A stretch of DNA of 45,056 bases from Chromobacterium sinusclupearum (GTDB lineage: Bacteria > Pseudomonadota > Gammaproteobacteria > Burkholderiales > Chromobacteriaceae): the NCBI RefSeq assembly GCF_002902845.1, contig NZ_PPTF01000094.1:23331-68386 (forward strand), given 5' to 3'. Of this stretch, positions 24,320 to 32,186 are shown in pieces. Below the pieces are notes generated by a model that was given only the letters and a program-made list of their open reading frames with translations, made no database searches and was not told where the DNA came from. Position 1 is the stretch's first letter. Each line of letters begins with the position of its first letter. The position numbers and the translations under genes were made by a program.

Positions 24320-25096
24320 ATGGACCACTCTGCCGATCTCGACCGCCGCTTTGGCGGCATTGCCCGCCTCTACGGCGAAGACGCGCTGGCGCGCTTCCGC
24401 CGCGCCCATGTCTGCGTGGTGGGCGTCGGCGGCGTCGGCTCCTGGGCCGTCGAGGCGCTGGCGCGCAGCGCCATCGGCAAACTGACGCTGATCGACCTGG
24501 ACAATGTGGCGGAATCGAACACCAACCGCCAGCTGCCGGCGCTGGACCCGCTGTACGGCATGGCCAAAGTCACGGCCCTGGCCGAACGGATCAAAGCCAT
24601 CAACCCGGCCTGCGAGGTGGTGGAGATCGAAGACTTCGTCACCGAAGAGAATATGGACGAGCTGCTGGGCCGCGGCTACGACTACATCGTCGACTGCATC
24701 GACAGCCTGAAAGTGAAGACGGCCATGGCCGCCTGGTGCGCGCGCAAACGCCAGCGCTTCATCGTGTCCGGCGGCGCCGGCGGACAGATGGACCCGAGCA
24801 AGATCCAGCTGGCGGACCTGTCCGAGGTGACGCAAGACCCGCTGCTATCGAAGCTGCGCTACAACCTGCGCCGCCACCACGGCTTTGCCCGCGACGGCAA
24901 GAAAATGGGCGTGCCCTGCGTCTACTCCACCGAGCAGCTGGTCTATCCGCAAGCCCAGGCTTGCGACGCCGGCGAGGCGCGCGGACCGCAGGGCCTGTCC
25001 TGCGCCGGCTTCGGCGCCGGCATGGTGGTGACGGCCAGCTTCGGCCTGTTCGCCGCATCCAGAGTGCTGACGGATCTGGCGAAGGCCAAGAAATAA
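24320..25096 (+). CDS. tcdA: tRNA threonylcarbamoyladenosine dehydratase (TcdA/CsdL)
   Basis: ThiF/MoeB/E1-like enzyme that cyclises N6-threonylcarbamoyladenosine at position 37 of tRNA to the cyclic ct6A form, using ATP. It has 258 residues. The nucleotide-binding loop GVGGVGSWAVEALARS lies near residues 35-50, followed by LIDLDNVAESNTNRQLPAL near 57, typical of TcdA/YgdL. The VDCIDSLKVKTA region and the SGGAGGQMDPSKI segment are also conserved. The C-terminal GLSCAGFGAGMVVTASFGL forms the hydrophobic tail near the membrane-associated end. csdA/csdE partners are not adjacent. The 270-base upstream gap carries no gene I can identify. Confidence 0.95.
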   Translation: MDHSADLDRRFGGIARLYGEDALARFRRAHVCVVGVGGVGSWAVEALARSAIGKLTLIDLDNVAESNTNRQLPALDPLYGMAKVTALAERIKAINPACEVVEIEDFVTEENMDELLGRGYDYIVDCIDSLKVKTAMAAWCARKRQRFIVSGGAGGQMDPSKIQLADLSEVTQDPLLSKLRYNLRRHHGFARDGKKMGVPCVYSTEQLVYPQAQACDAGEARGPQGLSCAGFGAGMVVTASFGLFAASRVLTDLAKAKK

Positions 25097-25185
25097 AACG
25101 CCCAATACCTGTCCACGATGTTTGGCGCCGTTTTTAGGCTGAAGCAGCGAGAGACCGCGTATCCGATGCGCCCCACTCCCTTCAA

Positions 25186-25382
25186 GCCTGCCGACGGGTG
25201 GCAGGCCCGGGGTTTTAAGCGGCTGCCTGTTTGAGCCCCGCGACGTTAGCGCGGGGCGAGTTCAGTCGCGCCCCGGGCCTGACGGGTCCCGTCGGGCAGC
25301 CGCAGGCCAGGCTTGAGGGTGGCCTTTAGGGGTGGAGGGGATATTTGGCCAAACAAATATCCTCTCCCTGCCCGCCGGGCAG
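25186..25382. other. Non-coding segment with five or more hairpins and crossing stems
   Basis: Within the 349-bp tcdA-VOC gap I can pair: GCCTGCC/GGCAGGC (25186-25192/25200-25206); AGGCCCGGGG/CCCCGGGCCT (25203-25212/25271-25280); GCGGCTGCC/GGCAGCCGC (25219-25227/25295-25303); GCCCCGCG/CGCGGGGC (25235-25242/25250-25257); GACGGG/CCCGTC (25281-25286/25288-25293); a 14-bp stem with one G-U pair (25334-25347/25354-25367, loop GCCAAA); and CTGCCC/GGGCAG (25368-25373/25377-25382). The second and third stems cross, implying a pseudoknot or alternative folds. From memory, similar blocks ending in a TTTGGCCAAA-centred palindrome occur dispersed in beta- and gammaproteobacteria; this is not verified here. 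No credible ORF covers it. TcdA 3' structure, a structured RNA or a repeat element are the options. Confidence 0.6.
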
Positions 25383-25445
25383 CCCCGGCAATCAAAATCA
25401 TCGTCCGCGCAGCGGACTCATCGCTCGAGACTCACAAAGCAGAAT

Positions 25446-25838
25446 TCACCCCTTACGCTGAATCAAATCCCACTGATTGCCGTACAAATCACGGAACACG
25501 GCCACCGTGCCGTAATCCTGCACCATAGGCTCGCGGGTGAACTCCACGCCAGCCGCGCGGTAGCGTTCGTAATCGCGCCAGAAATCGTCGGTATTCAGGA
25601 ACAGCCACACCCGGCCGCCGGCCTGATTGCCGATGGCGGCGCGCTGCGCGTCGTCGCTGGCCTTGGCCAGCAACAGGCTGGCCGCCGAACCGGGCGGGGT
25701 CACCACCACCCAGCGTTTGTCCTGCTCCGGCTGGTAGCTGTCCTCGGTCAGCTCGAAACCCAGCTTGCCCACATAGAACGCGATCGCCTCGTCGTAATCG
25801 GCCACCACCAGCGTCACCAACGCCAAACTCTGTTTCAT
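25446..25838 (-). CDS. VOC (glyoxalase/bleomycin resistance) family protein
   Basis: Single-domain vicinal-oxygen-chelate protein of 130 residues. It has two beta-alpha-beta-beta-beta modules: LALVTLVVADYDEAIAFYVGKLGFEL at the N-terminus and VWLFLNTDDFWRDYERYRAAGVEF with a C-terminal VAVFRDLYGNQWDLIQ. The RDLYGNQWDLI ending is the usual VOC signature with the metal-binding Glu/Asp position. It could be a lactoylglutathione-lyase-like detoxifying or antibiotic-binding protein; the substrate is not predictable. Its ATG overlaps the Nudix stop codon as ATGA, so it is the translationally coupled third gene of the cdh-Nudix-VOC operon. Confidence 0.88.
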   Translation of the reverse strand: MKQSLALVTLVVADYDEAIAFYVGKLGFELTEDSYQPEQDKRWVVVTPPGSAASLLLAKASDDAQRAAIGNQAGGRVWLFLNTDDFWRDYERYRAAGVEFTREPMVQDYGTVAVFRDLYGNQWDLIQRKG

Positions 25839-26272
25839 ATCCGCTCCTCATTGCCAGACGCCGCCGGCAGCCCCTCCGCCAGCCTGCGCCGCGCCTCGGC
25901 CAGGGCGCGATGATACAGCGGGTGGCTATCATCCGGCGCGGCGGATAGTAACGGTCGCCAGAAGAAGTCGAACAGCTGGCCGCCGTCATCCGCGCAAAAA
26001 TGAGTCCAGCTATCCGGCAGACGCACATCAACTTCGCACAGCTGGAATGACCAACGCTGCCCCTGATAGCCAGCTTCCCACTCGCCCAAATCCTTCACAA
26101 CGCGGGCATGAACAATGCCCGCCTCTTCCCGCAATTCGCGCAAGGCCGCCTGTGATGGCGTCTCGCCCGACTCTATCGTGCCCTTGACCAGCTGGCAGCC
26201 CGCCTGCGGGTGGCGGAACCATAGCAACTTGCCGCTTTGCAGCAGCAAGGGGCAGGCCTTGCTTGGAGTCAT
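25835..26272 (-). CDS. Nudix hydrolase
   Basis: Pyrophosphohydrolase of 145 residues. The Nudix box is perfect: G-TIESG-E-TPSQAAL-RE-L-R-EE-A-G-I fits GX5EX7REUXEEXGU, near residues 37-59. Substrates of such enzymes include nucleoside diphosphate derivatives and oxidised nucleotides; none can be chosen here. The start at 26272 overlaps the cdh stop as ATGA; the in-frame ATG at 26290 would overlap cdh further. The adjacent Cdh also cleaves a pyrophosphate bond, making a shared housecleaning role for CDP-linked compounds attractive but inferred. Confidence 0.93.
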   Translation of the reverse strand: MTPSKACPLLLQSGKLLWFRHPQAGCQLVKGTIESGETPSQAALRELREEAGIVHARVVKDLGEWEAGYQGQRWSFQLCEVDVRLPDSWTHFCADDGGQLFDFFWRPLLSAAPDDSHPLYHRALAEARRRLAEGLPAASGNEERI

Positions 26273-27030
26273 GGCTGCAAAATCTTGCAATCGTGATCCT
26301 GCAGCTCCTCCGCCGAAGCCCGATTGACCGCCAGCGCATCGGCGCGCGTCGCCAGCAGCACAAAGCCCGGACCATCCGAGAAGTCCGCCGGCAGCAAGGC
26401 CAGACCGTAGCGCCCCATTTCGTCGCGCGCGCCGGGCAGGCCGTCGGCCAGCAGGCGGAACGGATCGGCCGCAGGATCGCCATTGGCGTCGGCATCGACG
26501 CGTCGCGCCCAGTATGAATGGCCCTCCAGCTCCACAGGCAGCTGTCGCCAGCCGGTATTCAGGCTGTCATCCAGATCATCCACCTGCTGCCTCACCTTGG
26601 GAGCGACGCAGGAGATGTGGATGTGCAACTGGTTCTGGCTGCGGCCGTACTGCGAATTGATCGTCAGGGACACCGCCTGCCGCGGCAGCGGCTCGCCGCG
26701 CTTGGCATCCATGAAACGGCGCGCCTGCCAGGCCTCGCGCCAATAGGCCGGCGCGTCGTTCTGCAGCAGCCGCGGGCTTTCGATGCCGCTGACCCGGTCT
26801 GTGGGAATCAACAGGTACTGCAGCGCGCCATTGCGGTCCTTCAGCACCGCCACGCCTTGTTGCAGCTTGACCTCGGCGCAAGGCTCGGGGGCGCCCCTGG
26901 CCTGCATGTCCTGCACGCACTGCTCGCCGACGATGCGCCACAGCGCGTCGCTGTCGGCCAGGGCACGATAGGACACGCCGGCAGCCAGCAAGGCGCACAG
27001 GCTGAGACCGACAAAGATTCGTTTTTTCAT
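26269..27030 (-). CDS. cdh: CDP-diacylglycerol pyrophosphatase
   Basis: HIT-superfamily enzyme (PF02611) that hydrolyses CDP-diacylglycerol to phosphatidate and CMP at the inner membrane. It has 253 residues, close to the 251 of E. coli Cdh. The N-terminal MKKRIFVGLSLCALLAAGVSY is a membrane anchor or signal. Family signatures follow: VLKDRNGALQYLLIPTDRVSGIESP near 62-87, WREAWQARRFM near 97-107, and the catalytic HIT-like triad stretch SQNQLHIHISC near 131-141. It is the first gene of a three-gene operon with ATGA overlaps to the Nudix gene. I use the ATG at 27030; longer in-frame openings lack a signal and a Shine-Dalgarno sequence. Confidence 0.92.
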   Translation of the reverse strand: MKKRIFVGLSLCALLAAGVSYRALADSDALWRIVGEQCVQDMQARGAPEPCAEVKLQQGVAVLKDRNGALQYLLIPTDRVSGIESPRLLQNDAPAYWREAWQARRFMDAKRGEPLPRQAVSLTINSQYGRSQNQLHIHISCVAPKVRQQVDDLDDSLNTGWRQLPVELEGHSYWARRVDADANGDPAADPFRLLADGLPGARDEMGRYGLALLPADFSDGPGFVLLATRADALAVNRASAEELQDHDCKILQP

Positions 27031-27320
27031 CGCTATTCGAGAAGAAAGATGGAAAGACAACTCAAGAATTTCCGCGCATGGCGGCCCTATTCGATAACGC
27101 AATTGCATCAAACATGTGGTTAAAACCACAAAAATGTTTCAATAAATTTTCGTCTTTCGACCTTATCTTTCGTAAATGTGACAAACAATAGAACAAATAA
27201 ATAAGTTCAATACTTAAGGACAGGTTTTTATCTGTTCATATGGCATATCTTTGCCCCGCCGCGTCGATCCCGCCGTGGCCAAGCAATCCTAATGTCATCG
27301 ATGCAGAAACCGCAACAACC
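27031..27320. promoter_or_regulatory. AT-rich divergent control region with a dyad (cdh and exporter operon)
   Basis: This 290-bp gap between divergent cdh and the exporter operon is conspicuously AT-rich against its surroundings. A dyad spans 27110-27139: AAACAT-GTGGTT on the left, AACCAC...ATGTTT on the right; the inner TGTGGTT-AA-AACCACA (27115-27130) is perfect and is the size of a dimeric-regulator operator. GTGACA at 27178-27183 is a possible plus-strand -35 without a good -10. The plus-strand stretch to 27320 holds no clear gene. A sole GGACAG half-site (27218-27223) recalls CviR-type quorum sites, but the other half is missing. Confidence 0.5.
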
Positions 27321-28577
27321 ATGTCCGAAGAATCATTCCGTCCGCTGCTGTTCCTTTCCCGCCGCCAGGCCTTGCTATTCTGCCTGCTGCTTACCGCCTT
27401 TGAGCTATTGACCTATCTGGCCAGCGATATGGTGATGCCCGCCATGCTGCAGGTCACACGCGATCTCTCCGCCGCCAGCCACAACGTCCCCACCGCGCTA
27501 AACGCCTTCCTGCTGGGCGGCATCGCCTTCCAGTGGCTGATCGGCCCTCTGTCCGACCGCTTCGGCCGCCGCCCGACGCTGCTGGCTGGCACGCTGATCT
27601 TCGCCCTCTCCTGCCTCGCCGCCGCCGGCAGCCAGCACATCGTCTGCTTCAATCTGCTGCGCTTCGTCCAGGGCGTGGCGCTGGGCTTCATCGTGGTGGT
27701 CAGCTATCCCACGCTGCAGGAGATCTTCAGCGAACGCGACGCGGTGCGGCTGATGGCCTTGCTGGCCAATATCGCCTTGCTGTCGCCGCTGGCCGGCCCT
27801 TTGCTGGGCAGCCTACTGCTGGAAGTTCTGTCCTGGCGCCAGCTGTTCGCCGCGCTGGGCGCCGCTACCGTGCTGGTGTCGCTGGGCCTGTGGCGCTGGA
27901 TGCCGGAAACGCTGGGCGCGCCGCGGCGCGATGGTCCGGCGCAGCAGCCGGTGCCGCTGCGCCTGGGCGTGGCGCTGGCCAATTACCTGGCGCTGCTCAA
28001 ACACCGCGACTTCGTCTGCGGCAGTCTGGCGCTGGGCATCTTGACCCTGCCGCTGATCGCCTGGATCGGCCTGTCGCCGCTGCTGCTGATCCGCCAGCTG
28101 GGCTACAGCAGCCTGCAATACGGCCTGTGGCAGCTGCCGGTGTTCGCCGCGATGATAGGCGGCAATCTGCTCTTGAACCGGATGGCCGGGCGGATGGAAT
28201 TGTCCAGCCTGCTGCGGCTGGCGCTGTGGCCGATGGCCGGCGGCCTGCTGCTGACCGGACTCGCCGCCCCGCTGTCGCCCTCGCTGCCGGCCTTGGTCGC
28301 CTGCTTGAGCGTCTACGCCTTCGGCCTGGGGCTGGGCAACGCCACCCTGTATCGGCTGACGCTGTATTGCAGCGACAACGCCAAGGGCAGCGTCGCCGCG
28401 ATGCTGGGCATGTTGTCCACCGCCATGCTGGGCGGCGGCAGCGCCATGCTGGCTCTGCTGGACGCCGGCGACAGCCCGGCCCGCTTCGCCGCCGGCGTCA
28501 GCTTGGCCTCGTTGCTGGCCTTGCCGCCCTTGTGGCTGCTGCTGCGCCGCCCGCAGCTCGAGCCCGTCTCCGCCTGA
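27321..28577 (+). CDS. MdfA-like MFS exporter
   Basis: Twelve-helix inner-membrane major-facilitator exporter of 418 residues, closely resembling the drug/proton antiporter MdfA of E. coli and more distantly Bcr/CflA proteins. The TM1 acidic pair used for proton coupling is conserved at the same spacing: E28 and D36 in TAFELLTYLASDMVMPAM (E26 and D34 in MdfA). The loop 2-3 motif A reads GPLSDRFGRRP near residue 75. Segments such as LRFVQGVALGFI and NIALLSPLAGPLLG also align with MdfA. The ATG at 27321 gives the right N-terminal length; the upstream ATG at 27240 would add an unlikely leader. It is the first gene of the LuxE/LuxC-like operon and may export the pathway product. Confidence 0.85.
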   Translation: MSEESFRPLLFLSRRQALLFCLLLTAFELLTYLASDMVMPAMLQVTRDLSAASHNVPTALNAFLLGGIAFQWLIGPLSDRFGRRPTLLAGTLIFALSCLAAAGSQHIVCFNLLRFVQGVALGFIVVVSYPTLQEIFSERDAVRLMALLANIALLSPLAGPLLGSLLLEVLSWRQLFAALGAATVLVSLGLWRWMPETLGAPRRDGPAQQPVPLRLGVALANYLALLKHRDFVCGSLALGILTLPLIAWIGLSPLLLIRQLGYSSLQYGLWQLPVFAAMIGGNLLLNRMAGRMELSSLLRLALWPMAGGLLLTGLAAPLSPSLPALVACLSVYAFGLGLGNATLYRLTLYCSDNAKGSVAAMLGMLSTAMLGGGSAMLALLDAGDSPARFAAGVSLASLLALPPLWLLLRRPQLEPVSA

Positions 28578-28606
28578 CTTCCGATTTCTTCATCACGGGA
28601 ACCGTC

Positions 28607-29737
28607 ATGATCACACTCCCCCATGTCGAGGCCTTGTGCGCGCTGGAACAGCCTTACCGCGCCGACGCCGAATGCGACCGTCTGTTCGACGCCGCGATGC
28701 GCGAACTGGTCGACTACCACTGCGAACACAGCCCCGGCTACCGCCGCTGGCTGGAACAAAACGGCTTCACGCCGCAGCGGCTGGCCAGCCTGACCGACTG
28801 GTCCGAATTGCCGCCCATCTTCGCCAATTACTTCAAACGCCGGCTGCTGCTGAGCAAAACCGGCGAGAACGCGCTGGAGCTGACATCGTCCGGCACCACC
28901 GGCCAGAAGAGCCGCATGCGCTACGACGAACGCAGCATCCGCGCCGCCCAGCGCATGGTGGACCGCATCTTCGACCACTACGGCTGGAATACGCCGGAGC
29001 AACCGTGCAACTACCTGCTGCTCAGCTACGAGCCGGCCGGCGCCATCACCCTGGGCACCGCCTACACCGACCAGTTCCTGTGCAAATACGCGCCGATCAA
29101 CCGCGCCGTCTACGCGCTGCGCCACAACGGCAAGAGCAACGAGTTCGACCCTTTCGGCACCATACGCGCGCTGCAGGAATTCGCCGAGGAAGGCCTGCCG
29201 GTGCGCATCCTCGGCTTTCCCGCCTTCCTGTGGTTCACCTTGCAGCGGATGCGCGACATGGGTCTGCCGCCGCTGGACCTGCATCCGGAATCGCTGGTTC
29301 TGCTCGGCGGCGGCTGGAAAACCCATGCCGACCAGGCGATACCGAAGACCGAACTGTACCGCCGGCTGGGCGAGCAACTGGGCCTGCCCGACGAACGCTG
29401 CCGCGACGGCTACGGCTCGGTCGAGCACCCGGTGCCTTATAACGAATGTCCGCGCCACCGCCTGCACGTTCCCAGCTGGGCGCGCGCCTGGATCCGCGAC
29501 ACCGCCACCCTGGCCCGCCTGCCTTACGGCCAGCCGGGCTTCCTGCACCTGGCTTCGCCCTACATCACCTCCAGCCCGGCGCACAGCATGTTGCTGAGCG
29601 ATCTGGCCGTGCTGCAGCCGGCCGAGCGCTGCGGCTGCGGCCTGGCCACCGACTGGTTCGAACTCTTGGGCCGCGCCGGCACCAGCAAGAGCCGCAGCTG
29701 CGCCATGGCGGCGTCTGAACTGATCAAGGAGTCCTGA
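28607..29737 (+). CDS. LuxE-like acyl-protein synthetase
   Basis: Adenylate-forming enzyme of the LuxE family (PF04443), 376 residues. In bioluminescence LuxE activates a fatty acid as acyl-AMP and carries it as a thioester for LuxC to reduce. The ATP-binding element TSSGTTGQKS lies at 93-102. A conserved-looking stretch GGGWKTHAD follows near 245, and the C-terminal GRAGTSKSRSC-AMAASELIKES places a single Cys at about residue 365, twelve residues from the end. In LuxE the acyl-accepting cysteine is in the same place. The gene begins 29 bases after the exporter and GGGA precedes the ATG. Its stop codon is one base before the next ATG. Acyl-protein synthetase is my call; general acid-activating role is the safe level. 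Confidence 0.82.
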   Translation: MITLPHVEALCALEQPYRADAECDRLFDAAMRELVDYHCEHSPGYRRWLEQNGFTPQRLASLTDWSELPPIFANYFKRRLLLSKTGENALELTSSGTTGQKSRMRYDERSIRAAQRMVDRIFDHYGWNTPEQPCNYLLLSYEPAGAITLGTAYTDQFLCKYAPINRAVYALRHNGKSNEFDPFGTIRALQEFAEEGLPVRILGFPAFLWFTLQRMRDMGLPPLDLHPESLVLLGGGWKTHADQAIPKTELYRRLGEQLGLPDERCRDGYGSVEHPVPYNECPRHRLHVPSWARAWIRDTATLARLPYGQPGFLHLASPYITSSPAHSMLLSDLAVLQPAERCGCGLATDWFELLGRAGTSKSRSCAMAASELIKES

Positions 29738-29738
29738 T

Positions 29739-32144
29739 ATGTATCTGATCCATGGAGAATTGCGCAGCGACCTGGCGCTCGATGCCGCGCTCGACGCGCT
29801 GCGCCCCCGCCTTGCCGATACCCTGGCCGCGCCGCTGGACGTGGAGACGGTGCTGTCCTGCGCCGAACGCTTCGCGCAAGCCCTCATCGCGGCCGAGCAC
29901 CACCCCTTGCTGGATGCGGCCTCCCGCATGCAACTGGCCGCCCTTTGCCGCCGCGAGGCGCTGCAAAGCAAACGGGAGCGGGAACTCGGCGAGCGGCCAT
30001 TTTCCCTGCGCCGCCGCGACTACCGCGAGCCCCGCTTCGAAGCCTGGCGGCCGCTGGGCCTGGTGCTGCACGTCACGCCCGCCAACGCCGCGCTGCTGCC
30101 CTTCCTGGCGGCGCTGGAAGGCTTGCTGGCCGGCAATGTCAACTGGCTGCGCCCCAGCAGCAGCGATCATGGGCTCAGCGCGCGCTTGCTGGCCGAGCTG
30201 CTGCATCACGACGCCAGCGGTCGCTTGGCCGATCATATCGCCGTGCTGCCGGCAGCGAACACCGAGCTCTCGCAGCTGCTGGCCGATGCGGACGGCGTAT
30301 CGGCCTGGGGCGGCGACGCCGCGCTGTCGGCCATCCGCGCCCAGCTGCCGCCCGGCTGCCGCTGGATAGACTGGGGGCACCGCATCAGTTTCGCCTATCT
30401 CGATCCCGCCGCCGCCAGCGACGAGCAGCTGGACGCGCTGGCCGACGATGTCTGCCGCTACGACCAGCAAGCTTGCTCCAGCCCGCAAGCGCTGCTGGTG
30501 GACAGCGACGATCCGGCCGTGATCCGCGGCATGGCGAGCCGGCTCTCCGCCGCGCTGCAGCGGCGCGCGCCATTGTGGCCGGCTTTGACGCCGGACTTGC
30601 AGGAAGCCGCCGAGATCAGCACCCGCATGGCTTTTCACCGCCTGGACCAGGCCTTTGCCGATAGCCAGGGGCAATTGCTGACAGGCGAAGGCTGGCGACT
30701 GGCCTGGAGTATGGATCAGGAACTGGCGCCGTCGCCGCTGTTCCGCAGCGTAGAGCTCAGACCGGCTCCGCGCGCCGCGCTCGCCCGCATCCTGCGCCCC
30801 TGGCGCACCCATCTGCAAAGCTGCGGCCTGATCGCGCCGCCCGCGCGCTTGCCGGAGCTGAGCCGCATGCTGCTGGCGGCCGGCGTCAGCCGCGTTGCCC
30901 CGGCCGGCCGCATGCACGACGGCTACCACGGCGAGCCGCACGACGGCGTCTATGCGCTGCAGCGGCTGTCGCGCCGGGTGTCGGTCAGTCTGGACGCCGC
31001 CGCGCTGCCCGGCCACGCCCATCTGGACGCCCTGCCGGTCGAGCCGGAAGGCCTGCCCCAGCTGCCGGTGATGAACAAGACCGACTTCCAGAACCAGCCG
31101 CCCAACGACAAGGCCCAGCTATTCTTCCGTAGCGGCGGCAGCAGCGGCGCGCCCAAGCTGGCCGGCGTCAGCTACCGCGACTACCACCACCATATGCGCG
31201 CGGCGGCCGACGGCATGCTGGCGGCCGGGCTGGACCCGGCCACCGACCGCGCGATGAACCTGCTGTATGGCGGCAAGATGTATGGCGGCATGCTGAGCTT
31301 CTTCACGATATTGGACTATCTGGGCGTGCCCCAGTATCCGATGGGTGGCCCGTCCGACGACGACTTCAGCGAAATCGCCCACTTCATCGTCGAACAGAAG
31401 ATCAACTCCCTGATCGGCATGCCCGGCACCGTGCATAGGCTGTTCGAATGCGAAAGCGCAGTGCTGCGTCGTTACGGCGGCGTGCGCAAAGTGTTTTGCG
31501 GCGGCGAGCACATCAGCGACGGCCAGCGCGCCTATATCGGCAGCTTCGGCGTGGAGCGGATATGCTCGGCGATGTATGGCTCGGTCGACGCCGGGCCGCT
31601 GGGCCACGCCTGCGCGCACGGCGGCGACGGCGAATTCCACCTGCTGGCGGCTGCCCAGTGGCTGGAGATACTGGAAACCGACAGCGACCAGGCGGCCGCG
31701 CCCGGCGCAATCGGCCGCCTGGTGTTCACCTCCCGCGAACGCGAGGCGCAGCGCGTGGAGCGCTACGACCTGGGCGACCTCGGCCAATGGCTGCCCGGTC
31801 CCTGCCCCTGCGGCCTGGCCGCGCCGCGCTTCCGCCTGGCCGGCCGCCACGGCGCGTTGCTGCGGGCGGGCACCATCTTCATCAACCCGGCGGCGCTGAG
31901 CGAGCAGATAGGCCTGCCGCTGCAATGGCTGGTAGACCACGCCGACAACGGCGGCGACCGCATCCAGCTGCTGGCCGACGGCGATCCGCGGACCCTACGC
32001 GAACGCCTGCTGCAAGACCCCATGCTGCAAGAGGTGGTCAGCGGCGGGCTGCTCCAGCTGGACATCATCGCCACGCCAGCCGGCGAATTCCGCCGCCATT
32101 CGCACAGCGGCAAAACCCCGCTGGTACTGGACCTTAGACGCTGA
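29739..32144 (+). CDS. LuxC-like acyl-CoA reductase fused to a PaaK-like adenylating domain
   Basis: An 801-residue two-part protein. Residues 1 to about 420 match the acyl-CoA reductase LuxC family (PF05893): PLGLVLHVTPANAALLPFL, then VCRYDQQACSSPQALLV with the catalytic Cys at 246, which accepts an acyl group for NADPH reduction to aldehyde. Residues from about 430 onwards match PaaK/phenylacetate-CoA-ligase-like adenylating enzymes: FRSGGSSGAPKLAGVSYRDY (P-loop), MPGTVHRLF, RYDLGDLGQWL and CPCG. The frame is continuous with no stop or frameshift, and AGGAGT lies seven bases before the ATG, overlapping the luxE end. The fusion of reduction and activation in one chain is unusual and suggests channelling. 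Substrate unknown: fatty or aromatic acid. Confidence 0.85.
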   Translation: MYLIHGELRSDLALDAALDALRPRLADTLAAPLDVETVLSCAERFAQALIAAEHHPLLDAASRMQLAALCRREALQSKRERELGERPFSLRRRDYREPRFEAWRPLGLVLHVTPANAALLPFLAALEGLLAGNVNWLRPSSSDHGLSARLLAELLHHDASGRLADHIAVLPAANTELSQLLADADGVSAWGGDAALSAIRAQLPPGCRWIDWGHRISFAYLDPAAASDEQLDALADDVCRYDQQACSSPQALLVDSDDPAVIRGMASRLSAALQRRAPLWPALTPDLQEAAEISTRMAFHRLDQAFADSQGQLLTGEGWRLAWSMDQELAPSPLFRSVELRPAPRAALARILRPWRTHLQSCGLIAPPARLPELSRMLLAAGVSRVAPAGRMHDGYHGEPHDGVYALQRLSRRVSVSLDAAALPGHAHLDALPVEPEGLPQLPVMNKTDFQNQPPNDKAQLFFRSGGSSGAPKLAGVSYRDYHHHMRAAADGMLAAGLDPATDRAMNLLYGGKMYGGMLSFFTILDYLGVPQYPMGGPSDDDFSEIAHFIVEQKINSLIGMPGTVHRLFECESAVLRRYGGVRKVFCGGEHISDGQRAYIGSFGVERICSAMYGSVDAGPLGHACAHGGDGEFHLLAAAQWLEILETDSDQAAAPGAIGRLVFTSREREAQRVERYDLGDLGQWLPGPCPCGLAAPRFRLAGRHGALLRAGTIFINPAALSEQIGLPLQWLVDHADNGGDRIQLLADGDPRTLRERLLQDPMLQEVVSGGLLQLDIIATPAGEFRRHSHSGKTPLVLDLRR

Positions 32145-32186
32145 AACCCGGCCGGCGCCCTGCCGCCGGCATGTACACACATAATC

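Noticed and set aside
27211..27226. Possible CviR/LuxR-type quorum-sensing box ahead of the exporter operon
   Set aside because: Only one half-site (GGACAG) fits; the expected left half is CAATAC instead of CTGNCC. Not enough for a call.
27533..28606. In-frame upstream extension of the LuxE-like gene by about 358 codons
   Set aside because: The extra part is an alternative frame of the MFS exporter, arginine- and alanine-rich with no motif. The ATG at 28607 with GGGA upstream and a normal LuxE length is the real start.
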